Below are positions 32,005 through 38,335 of a stretch of DNA of 41,381 bases, piece by piece. The notes below the pieces were generated by a model, which was not told the DNA's origin, made no database searches, and saw only the letters and a program-made list of their open reading frames with translations. The DNA lies in NCBI GenBank assembly GCA_035415725.1, contig DAOOGN010000025.1:1-41381 (forward strand), given 5' to 3'. The stretch comes from DSWT01 sp035415725 (GTDB taxonomy: Bacteria; Chloroflexota; Anaerolineae; B4-G1; SLSP01). Both the position numbers and the translations under genes were made by a program. The first letter of the stretch is position 1. Every line of letters starts with the position of its first letter.

Positions 32005-33252
32005 TTAGTGCTTGAAACTCCGTTGTCCGGTGAACACCATCGTTGCCCCGGCCTCGTTGACGGCTTCGATGACCTCGATATCGTTGAGGGAGCCACCCGG
32101 CTGGATGACGGCGGTGACGCCTTCACGCAGGCCCACGTCCACGCCGTCGCGGAAGGGAAAGAACGCATCGGAGATCATCGCCGCGCCCTGCAAGCCGCCG
32201 TGAGCGGCGGCAACGTCAGCGTCGATCTCGGCCTGTGCGTCTGCATCCAGATAGCGATAGGCATTCCGGTAGCGGGTGTAGGCCAACCGCTCGACCATGT
32301 TGCGATACGCCTTGTCGCGGGCGATGACGGCGACGCCCACGCGATCCTGCTCGCCCGCGCCGATCCCCACGGTGACGCCATCCTGCGCGTAGAGCACCGA
32401 GTTGGACGTGACGCCCACCTCGACTTTCCAGCCAAAGAGCATAGCGGCGATTTCCTGCTCCGTGGGCGCACGTTTGACGCTGTAAGTCGCTCCCTGGCGT
32501 GTGACCGTCGCCGGCAAAAAGTCGGCGGCGGTCTGCGTCTGTAGCGCAAACGAGAGCTGCGCGATAACGCCGCCGTCGATGAGGCTCTTGAAGTCCACGA
32601 AACGTTCGGCGGCAAACTCGGCCAGCCGCGCGATGGCGCCGATGCGCATAATGCGCAGATTCTTGCGCGCAGCAAGGACGGCTACCGTACCTTCCTCGTA
32701 CTCCGGCGCGACGACGACCTCGGCGTATTGTTCGGCGATAGCTGCGGCGGTCGGCAAGTCTACGGGGCGGTTCAGTGCGATACAGCCGCCAAACGCGGCG
32801 ATGTGATCGGCCAAATCGGCCTTGATGTACGCCTCGACAAGGGTGTCCGCCGCCGCGACGCCGGAGGGGTTGTTGTGTTTCATGATGGCAACGGTGGGCC
32901 TGTCCATCAGATAGCGCAGGATGTTCAGGGCGTTGTCGGCGTCGGTGAGGTTGATCTTGCCAGGATGCTTGCCGAATTGCAGCAGCTCCGCGTCGGAGAC
33001 AAGATAGCGGCCGGGCGCAATCGTCGTCACCTCGCCGATGGTGAGGTTGCCGTTGATGAGCTTGTAGAACGCGGCTTCCTGCCCGGGATTTTCACCATAG
33101 CGCAGTCCCTTGCGCACACCGTCGATTTCCCAGGCCACTTTTTCGTAGACCAATGTTGAGCGCCGGTCGTCGAAGACAAAACTGATTTCCATCCGCTCCG
33201 GGAAATGATCATCCATGATCGTGCGATACGCTTTTTTCAAGTCCCGTGTCAT
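32005..33252 (-). CDS. purH: AICAR transformylase (stand-alone half of PurH)
   Basis: Adds the formyl group to AICAR in the ninth step of purine synthesis. It is the AICARFT half only: GLRYGENPGQEAAFYKL, the catalytic KHNNPSGVA, DHIAAFGGCIALNRPVD, SNSVLYAQDGVTVGIGAGEQDRV, SDAFFPFRDGVD and QPGGSLNDIEVIEAVNEAGATMVFTGQRSFKH. The length of 415 residues contrasts with about 520 for a fused bacterial PurH; no MGS-like cyclohydrolase domain precedes it. I chose the ATG at 33252 because GGGGAG lies just upstream. The matching cyclohydrolase half is the adjacent upstream gene, 78 bp away. Confidence 0.93.
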   Translation of the reverse strand: MTRDLKKAYRTIMDDHFPERMEISFVFDDRRSTLVYEKVAWEIDGVRKGLRYGENPGQEAAFYKLINGNLTIGEVTTIAPGRYLVSDAELLQFGKHPGKINLTDADNALNILRYLMDRPTVAIMKHNNPSGVAAADTLVEAYIKADLADHIAAFGGCIALNRPVDLPTAAAIAEQYAEVVVAPEYEEGTVAVLAARKNLRIMRIGAIARLAEFAAERFVDFKSLIDGGVIAQLSFALQTQTAADFLPATVTRQGATYSVKRAPTEQEIAAMLFGWKVEVGVTSNSVLYAQDGVTVGIGAGEQDRVGVAVIARDKAYRNMVERLAYTRYRNAYRYLDADAQAEIDADVAAAHGGLQGAAMISDAFFPFRDGVDVGLREGVTAVIQPGGSLNDIEVIEAVNEAGATMVFTGQRSFKH

Positions 33253-33330
33253 CGTCTCCCCCTCATCAGTGATGAACCATGAGTCATGGGGAATGAGGGA
33301 CAAGACTCACCCGTCTCGACGCCTCACTCC

Positions 33331-34026
33331 TTACCCTTTTGACTCTTCACTCATCTCATACACCCTCGGCACATCCGCCGGGTCCTGCGCGCTCAAATAG
33401 GCGCTGATGGCTGCATCATAGCTGGCGGTGTAGGCAAAGGCTTTGCGGGCAAACTCGAAGCGCGTTTGCAAGTCGAGCGCGCCGCGATTTGCGCGGAGCT
33501 TGCTCAACAGCGGGGCGTAATCCGCCGGATCGACGATCGGGGTGACGCGCAGGTAGTTCTTCGCCGCGGCCCGCAGCATACACGGCCCGCCGATGTCGAT
33601 GTTGGCGCGCGCTTCTTCGACAGTCACCTCTCCTCGCATCACCGTAGCCACGAAGGGGTACAGGTTCACCACCACCATATCGATGGGGATCGCCGTCGTG
33701 CGTGCCAGATCGGCCCGGTGGGCTTCGTTGTAGGTTTCGGTGAGCAATCCCAGGTAGATTTTGAAATCCAGCGTCTTGACCAGCCCGCCCTGCGTCTCCG
33801 GCTGTCCGGTATAATCCGATACTTGCATCAGATGGCGGGCCGTGCCCATCGCGCCCAGGATTTCGGACACATGGGTATACGTTCCGCCGGTGGAATAAAA
33901 GTGGATGTACGGATTGAGCGCCACCAGGCCGGGGATGAGTACCTCCAAATCCGTTTTGTCGGACACGCTGAGCAGCACGTGTTGAATGGTGACCCAATTA
34001 TCGACTTTCTGAACAATGTTGACCAT
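33331..34026 (-). CDS. purH: IMP cyclohydrolase-like (stand-alone half of PurH)
   Basis: MGS-like domain that closes the purine ring in the last step to IMP. The pattern LLSVSDKTDLEVLIPGLV, STGGTYTHVSEILG, then PIDMVVVNLYPFVATVMRGEVTVEEARANIDIGGPCMLRAAAKNY is clear. The normally conserved 'GRVKTLHPKiHgGiL' is GGLVKTLDFKIYLGLL here: Arg is Leu and His-Pro is Asp-Phe, so this half is divergent and its activity should not be assumed. The length of 231 residues is just the cyclohydrolase domain. GAGGAG precedes the ATG at 34026. It is upstream of the AICARFT gene. Confidence 0.9.
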   Translation of the reverse strand: MVNIVQKVDNWVTIQHVLLSVSDKTDLEVLIPGLVALNPYIHFYSTGGTYTHVSEILGAMGTARHLMQVSDYTGQPETQGGLVKTLDFKIYLGLLTETYNEAHRADLARTTAIPIDMVVVNLYPFVATVMRGEVTVEEARANIDIGGPCMLRAAAKNYLRVTPIVDPADYAPLLSKLRANRGALDLQTRFEFARKAFAYTASYDAAISAYLSAQDPADVPRVYEMSEESKG

Positions 34027-34477
34027 AGGCTCTCCTCACAAATGACGAATGCGCACATAGGCGATAAAAATGCAACCCGTCAGGTCCACCCAAAGTCTAA
34101 AATCCACCATCGTCCATCGCCAATGGAATACCTCCATTGTATATGGAAGCACCAAGACAGTCAACCCGGCAAATTTTTCACGGCGATTGGCATCTCCCCA
34201 AGATGTGCTATGCTAAAGCCGCAGTGTCGTAGCGCGAGGGGGCAACAGGTATAGTGCAAATGATGGGGCGACGCGGGGGCCGGTCTCTGACCGCGCCCGC
34301 CTGGGACCTGGGGTAGCCCGGTCGGAGACCGGCCACAGCTCTGCAGGCGCAAGTGTCAGATGAGTGTCTTCCTTTCTCCGATACTCGGTCTTATACCCGC
34401 TGTCAACGCGCGTCGGGGGTAAATTGCCCATTCGCCCTGCCAAACCGACTTTTTTCGAGGCAGAAACCGGACGTCCT
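34027..34477. repeat. 450-bp divergent intergenic region with REP-like element copy 2
   Basis: The region 34250-34345 carries GGTATAGTGC, then CCGGTCTCTGACCG, then CGGTCGGAGACCGG, matching the element at 1690-1795. The remainder separates the divergent purH-half gene and the HEAT-repeat gene. I see no convincing extra gene or clear promoter there. Confidence 0.65.
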
Positions 34478-35419
34478 ATGGCAAAGAAAAGCGCTCTCGA
34501 AGGTCAGCTATCCGCTCTGCACGCTTTGCGCACCGCGCCTGTCACAGCGGATGGATTGTCGCAGTTGCGCCAGGCTTTGGCGAGTCGCCAGAGTCATGTT
34601 GCCACGGCAGCCGCCGAAATCATCGCCGAAGCGGAACTCGCCGAGCTGGAACCCTACCTCGTCGAAGCCTTTGCGACGTTTATGTCCATGCCCGCCAAGA
34701 GCGATCCAGGTTGCCGGGCAAAAACGGCCATTGCCAACGCCCTGCGCGCGTGTGAGTGTCACACCGAAGATGTGTTTTTGCAAGGGATACATCACCGGCA
34801 GATGGAACCGGTGTGGGGCGGGCAGGTCGACACAGCCGCCCCTTTGCGGGGTGCATGTGCGCTTGGGCTGGTGCAGATGCACTCCCGTCACGCGCCGTTC
34901 GAACTGGCGCGCCTGCTCGCCGATCCCGAATCCGATGCCCGCATCGCTGCCGCCCGCGCGCTCGCTTATAGCGGCGACCCGGCAAGCCTGCCACTCTTGC
35001 GTTTCAAAGTCCTCAGCGGCGATACGCACACGACAGTTCTCTACGAATGTTTTCTGGCGTTGCTCAAACTCGACGTGGAAACATCGTTGGCATTCGTCGC
35101 GGATTATCTCAGGAGCGCCGACCCCGCTATTGCTGAATCCGCAGCGTTGGCATTAGGTGAGTCGCGGCAAGAGGCGGCTTTCGCGGTGCTGCGCGAGGCG
35201 TGGGAGGATACCTTCGATGGGGAACGCCGCCGCACCCTCCTGCTGGCGCTGGCAACACTGCGCAGTGAACCGGCCCTGGACTATGTGCTGGACATCGTCC
35301 GCAACGAGGCGCGTGTTCATGCCGATGCAGCATTGGAAGCATTGCGGATGTATCAACACGACGAGACGATCTGGCGGCGGGTCGAAAAAGCCCTCGCGGA
35401 GCGTGAGGTGAGTGGTTGA
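34478..35419 (+). CDS. HEAT-repeat protein
   Basis: A 313-residue all-helical scaffold. Repeats are visible as GLSQLRQALASRQSHVATAAAEIIAEAELAEL, HAPFELARLLADPESDARIAAARALAYSGDPASLPLLRFKVL, and AESAALALGESRQEAAFAVLREAWE: the 'dpd..vr..Aa.AL...gd' style of HEAT/PBS-lyase repeats. Such proteins mediate protein-protein contacts; no catalytic motif was seen. The start at 34478 (MAKKSALEG) is chosen as the beginning of the conserved-looking part; no strong Shine-Dalgarno supports it and an upstream start at 34364 is in frame. The stop overlaps the next small ORF by 4 nt. Confidence 0.78.
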   Translation: MAKKSALEGQLSALHALRTAPVTADGLSQLRQALASRQSHVATAAAEIIAEAELAELEPYLVEAFATFMSMPAKSDPGCRAKTAIANALRACECHTEDVFLQGIHHRQMEPVWGGQVDTAAPLRGACALGLVQMHSRHAPFELARLLADPESDARIAAARALAYSGDPASLPLLRFKVLSGDTHTTVLYECFLALLKLDVETSLAFVADYLRSADPAIAESAALALGESRQEAAFAVLREAWEDTFDGERRRTLLLALATLRSEPALDYVLDIVRNEARVHADAALEALRMYQHDETIWRRVEKALAEREVSG

Positions 35420-35544
35420 CCCGGCGCGAGTTGCGCGTGCAACTGGTGGGTACGGTGGAACCGCAGTCCGAGGAGCTTCTCACCGCAGCAGAATTGGAGG
35501 ACTTGCAGCGGCGTATCGCTGCCAGGAGGTCAGATGTTCACTGA
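35416..35544 (+). CDS. 42-residue small ORF between HEAT and HD genes
   Basis: Translated from TTG at 35416 it reads LTRRELRVQLVGTVEPQSEELLTAAELEDLQRRIAARRSDVH (with the first residue as Met): helical and charged. Its start overlaps the HEAT-gene stop in a TTGA arrangement, and its own stop (35542-35544) lies 11 nt inside the HD gene, whose ATG is at 35534. A GAGG lies just upstream of the TTG. Both junctions have the overlaps usual for coupled genes, which is the main support; no homologue is known to me. Confidence 0.55.
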   Translation: MTRRELRVQLVGTVEPQSEELLTAAELEDLQRRIAARRSDVH

Positions 35545-36097
35545 ACAAGATTTCGATATCTTCATGCGCGCGCTTAGTTTTGCAGCGTGCAAGCATCAGA
35601 ATCAACGCCGCAAGGGACGCGCCCGCTTGCCTTACATCCATCACCCGATCCGGGTAGCCGAGATTCTGTGGTGTGTGGGCGCAGTTCGGGATATGCCTAC
35701 GCTGGTCACAGCCCTGCTTCACGATACGCTTGAGGATACAGAAACTTCCGCCGGGGAACTGGAGACGCTTTTCGGTGCAGAGATCCTGGCGCTGGTTTTG
35801 GAAGTGACCGACGACAAATCCCTGCCCCAAGCCACACGCAAGCAACTGCAAATCGAACACGCCCCGCACCTTTCGACCAAGGCCCGGCTGGTCAAATTGG
35901 CAGACAAAATTAACAATGTGGATGACGTGAGCCACGATCCACCTGAAGACTGGACGCTAAAACGTCGCCTGGAATATCTGGATTGGGCGGAGGCTGTGGT
36001 CGCCGGATTGCGCGGCGTCAATCCTTCCCTGGAAGCATATTTCGACGCTGTCGTGCGCAAGGGGCGCGAAATGTTGACCGAAAAGAAAAGTCCTTGA
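35534..36097 (+). CDS. HD-domain protein, (p)ppGpp hydrolase-like
   Basis: A 187-residue HD phosphohydrolase of the small alarmone hydrolase/RelA-SpoT hydrolase type. The metal-binding His is in LPYIHHPIRVAEIL, the HD pair is in LVTALLHDTLEDTETS, and the distal Asp is in ARLVKLADKINNVDDV, the arrangement seen in SpoT/MESH1-type enzymes. A synthetase domain is absent. AGGAGG (35525-35530) precedes the ATG. It is the last gene of the HEAT-small ORF-HD set and converges on the c-di-AMP-riboswitch small-protein unit; the stop lies inside the shared terminator hairpin. Confidence 0.88.
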   Translation: MFTEQDFDIFMRALSFAACKHQNQRRKGRARLPYIHHPIRVAEILWCVGAVRDMPTLVTALLHDTLEDTETSAGELETLFGAEILALVLEVTDDKSLPQATRKQLQIEHAPHLSTKARLVKLADKINNVDDVSHDPPEDWTLKRRLEYLDWAEAVVAGLRGVNPSLEAYFDAVVRKGREMLTEKKSP

Positions 36098-36121
36098 AAG
36101 GCATAGCCCTTCAAGGACTTT
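36087..36121. terminator. Bidirectional intrinsic terminator
   Basis: AAAGTCCTTGAA (36087-36098) and TTCAAGGACTTT (36110-36121) form a perfect 12-bp stem with an 11-nt loop. On the minus strand a T-rich CTTTTCTTTT follows, so it is a good terminator for the small ORF at 36136-36282. On the plus strand a T-run is short; it ends the HD gene less strongly. Confidence 0.85.
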
Positions 36122-36135
36122 GTGTTGATGAAGAG

Positions 36136-36282
36136 TTACAGAAAAAGCCCGATAAGGCTCTTCAGCAGAGGGCGCAGCCACTTGAAGTTAATGTCGAAAA
36201 GAACGATCGGTTCTCGCCCTTGTTCGCGTCGCCGCTCCTCAGTCAAAACCTGCGCCAGGTATGTTGCAACCCACATTTCCAT
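36136..36282 (-). CDS. 48-residue small protein under a c-di-AMP riboswitch
   Basis: Translated from ATG at 36282, the protein opens MEMWVATYLAQVLTEERRRE and ends in WLRPLLKSLIGLFL. It has an amphipathic/charged N-terminal half and a hydrophobic C-terminal stretch that could bind a membrane but is short for a helix crossing it. An AGGAGG lies about 7 nt before the ATG. The frame is bounded by a riboswitch/terminator leader (36283-36555) and by a terminator after the stop. This arrangement is strong evidence it is a real gene although it is small. Known ydaO/yuaA targets are potassium transporters, osmolyte uptake and cell-wall enzymes; this protein resembles none that I know. Confidence 0.8.
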   Translation of the reverse strand: MEMWVATYLAQVLTEERRREQGREPIVLFDINFKWLRPLLKSLIGLFL

Positions 36283-36345
36283 CGTATCCCTCCTCTTGTT
36301 AGATACTCTTTATGAAAGACTGATCCAACGCCAGGAGCGCGCCAA

Positions 36346-36378
36346 CAAAAAAAGGACGCCCTGTTGTTGGGTGTCCTT
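36346..36378 (-). terminator. Riboswitch expression-platform terminator
   Basis: On the minus strand, AAGGACACCC, a short loop AACAAC, AGGGCGTCCTT, then a run of T. It lies immediately after the aptamer and about 64 nt before the small ORF start, so read-through is the regulated step. Ligand-bound aptamer is expected to favour termination in this class. Confidence 0.88.
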
Positions 36379-36383
36379 CTTTA

Positions 36384-36512
36384 ACGCCTACGAGGTTAGC
36401 TGTCGGGCTTGGGCCAAAGAAGATGACCCCTCATCAGGATTACCCCTGATGATTCGCCCCGGCTTCGGTTCCCCCGTTCTGCACAGTCAAACTGTGCACA
36501 TTCGGCGAGTAT
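36384..36512 (-). promoter_or_regulatory. c-di-AMP (ydaO/yuaA) riboswitch aptamer
   Basis: Read on the minus strand it has the conserved order of the ydaO-yuaA class: CTCGCCGAAT, a variable hairpin (TGCACAG...CTGTGCA), GAACGGGGGAACC, GGGGCGAATC, CAGGGGTAATCCTG, then CCCGACAGCTAACCTCG and TAGGCG closing the P1 helix (CGCC with GGCG). The pseudoknot-forming GACAGCTAACCTCG segment is the most recognisable part of the class. The aptamer is followed by an intrinsic terminator and a small ORF. Confidence 0.92.
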
Positions 36513-36561
36513 CTTATTTCACTGTTAAACAACGCATGCTTAACATTCAACTACGACTCTA

Positions 36562-36589
36562 ATTGTATACCGTTCTCCGCAAAACGCAA
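36562..36589 (-). promoter_or_regulatory. Promoter of the riboswitch transcript
   Basis: On the minus strand, TTGCGT (36584-36589) and TACAAT (36562-36567) with a 16-bp spacer. The start point would be near 36555, giving a leader of about 270 nt containing the aptamer and terminator. Confidence 0.6.
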
Positions 36590-36629
36590 GCCCATTTTCG
36601 TTAACGTTGCATTAAAAATAAAAGGTCAC

Positions 36630-36835
36630 TGTTCAGCCGCCCTTGCCAGGTGGCAAACAGGACTTTGGGGATGGTTCATCGCGGGTTGACACTTCGGCCA
36701 GCAGCGACGACCCCCTTACTCCCCTAACTCCCTTCTCCCCCGCAAGCGGAGGAGAGGGGGGATAGGCTGATAGAAGCACGCAATCTCGTCATCCACCAGT
36801 CCTTTGCATACTAAAATCCGCGCAAGACCTGATAT
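36630..36835 (+). repeat. Dispersed repeat D, copy 2
   Basis: Full-length copy matching the reverse complement of 1-190. It includes TTGACACTTCGGCCAGC, TTCTCCCCCGCAAGCGG, GGCTGATAGAA and ACTAAAATCCGCGC. Part of the 500-bp stretch between the riboswitch promoter and the histidine kinase gene. Confidence 0.8.
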
Positions 36836-36837
36836 TG

Positions 36838-36955
36838 GGTGGTTTTTTCTCCTCTTCCCCAGTGCCCTCGCTGGGGAGGAGGAGGCAGGGGGAGGAGCAA
36901 AAGCTACGGATCACAAGGGTTCGTCCATGGCCGTCTGGATAGTTGGCGCCAGGCT
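36838..36955 (+). repeat. Dispersed repeat E, copy 2
   Basis: It has the CTTCCCCAGTG/CTGGGGAGGAGG hairpin, AAAGCTACGGATCAC and GGTTCGTCCATGGCCG in the same order as 30770-30880, directly abutting repeat D. The rest of the gap to the kinase gene (36956-37081) holds a weak GCCCAA...TTGGGC hairpin at 37014-37034 and no supported gene. Confidence 0.8.
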
Positions 36956-37081
36956 GAACAGTTACGAGATTGGAAAAATTATGGCCGTGAGCAGTATAGT
37001 TACGGAGCGACAAGCCCAATTAGCTATTTTGGGCAGAATCAGTAAAATACAGCGCAAGGGTCGCCATCCACTTCTTGCGTC

Positions 37082-38203
37082 ATGCCTGAGATAATGTTAA
37101 CGTTTGATCTCAAAACCTTGATTTTCGCCTTGCTGTTCCTCCTGCTGACAGCCGTTGTCGGAGGCTTTTGTCTCGCGCGCCGTCGCCGACACGCGCCCGC
37201 TGGACTGCCTGATGGCGCGTCACTCCTGGGTGTGCTGGAGGATGCGCCATTCGGGGTGGCGGCACTGGAGGGCACGATGTTCCGCTACGCCAATGGGTAT
37301 GCACGCCACTTGCTTCATCTGCCGCCAGCGATGTGCGCCCTGCCCGATACGGACTGGTCCCCCCTCCTCGACGCCGACCGCACCGCCGCGCGCCAGGAGG
37401 CTACAACAGGGGGAGGACGCTATCGCACCGTCACCTTCGCCTCCGGGCAGACGGCGTGCTGGTGGGTGATCCCGTGGGACGCGCGTGACTTCGTCTTTTT
37501 ACTCGACATCACCGCGCAGCAGCGCACCGAGCAGGCCGGACGCGCGCTCATCAACGATCTGGGGCATGAACTGCGTACGCCGATTGCGACGATCCTCACA
37601 CACCTGGAAATCCTGGGGTTGAGTGACGTGGGACCGGAAGTGCAGCAGCAATCGCTCACGTTCGCCAAAGAAGAGGCACAGCGCATGGCGCGCCTGCTCA
37701 ACGACATGCTCGAACTGGGCCGCCTGGAGACCACCGCGGAACTCCCGCGCCGCCCGCTGGATTTGGTCGCGCTGGTCGAAGAAGTCGTGTTACAGTCCAC
37801 GCCGCGCGCGGGGGAGCGGCAGATGGCGCTTTCGCTGGAAGCAGAATCGCCGCTGCCGTTTGTCCTCGCCCATGCCGACCGCTTGCGCCAGGTCTTCCTC
37901 AACTTGCTCGACAACGCCTTCAAGTACGCGCGTCCCGGCGACCGCGTGACCGTCTCTCTACGCCGCGTTCCAGAGGGCGTCGCTTGCGCCGTCTGTGACA
38001 CCGGCCCCGGCATCCCGCTGGAGCATCTCCCGCATGTCGCCCGCCGCTTCTACCGCGCCGCACCTAAAGGCGTCGAGGGCAGCGGTTTGGGGCTGTCCCT
38101 CGTCGCCGAAATCCTGCGACGTCACGAAAGCGAGTTGGTGATCGAAAGCCCGGTGGCAGATGGGGCAGGGACTTGCGTGAAATTCGTAATTCGTGATTCG
38201 TAA
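37082..38203 (+). CDS. Sensor histidine kinase (PhoR/HisKA type)
   Basis: A 373-residue kinase. One N-terminal membrane helix (LIFALLFLLLTAVVGGFCLA) is followed by a PAS-like region (VLEDAPFGVAALEG... to VFLLDITAQQ). The HisKA phospho-acceptor is His162 in NDLGHELRTPIATILTHL. The catalytic domain shows N-box NLLDNAFKYARPGD, G1 CDTGPGIP, F-box FYRAAPKG and G2 GSGLGLSLV. This is the PhoR/WalK-like class that normally partners OmpR-type regulators. The start is either 37082 or the ATG at 37094; neither has a strong Shine-Dalgarno. The last codons (KFVIRDS) are made from an 'attcgt' microsatellite-like repeat that continues into the next gene. Confidence 0.9.
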   Translation: MPEIMLTFDLKTLIFALLFLLLTAVVGGFCLARRRRHAPAGLPDGASLLGVLEDAPFGVAALEGTMFRYANGYARHLLHLPPAMCALPDTDWSPLLDADRTAARQEATTGGGRYRTVTFASGQTACWWVIPWDARDFVFLLDITAQQRTEQAGRALINDLGHELRTPIATILTHLEILGLSDVGPEVQQQSLTFAKEEAQRMARLLNDMLELGRLETTAELPRRPLDLVALVEEVVLQSTPRAGERQMALSLEAESPLPFVLAHADRLRQVFLNLLDNAFKYARPGDRVTVSLRRVPEGVACAVCDTGPGIPLEHLPHVARRFYRAAPKGVEGSGLGLSLVAEILRRHESELVIESPVADGAGTCVKFVIRDS

Positions 38204-38335
38204 TTCTATGCTTGCCAGGGATCATCAGATCATGGCGCGTCGTGCACGCGTCGTGGATCTGGCGATCTGCTTCAAGCAAAGCCATTCGTGATTGGGGATT
38301 CGTGATTCGTAATTCGCAATTCGCAATTCGTAAAT
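38179..38335 (+). repeat. 'ATTCGTA/ATTCGCA' heptad repeat clusters at a gene junction
   Basis: Two clusters of tandem-like AATTCGTAATTCGTGATTCG variants: 38179-38206 at the 3' end of the kinase gene, and about 38285-38335 in the 5' part of the next gene. They encode KFVIRDS and RDWGFVIRNSQFAIRKW. A similar 'gattctt' run precedes plsX. Confidence 0.8.

Noticed and set aside
36122..36562. A 146-residue plus-strand reading frame
   Set aside because: It is antisense to the riboswitch, terminator and small ORF; its translation is Arg/Ser-rich without motif.
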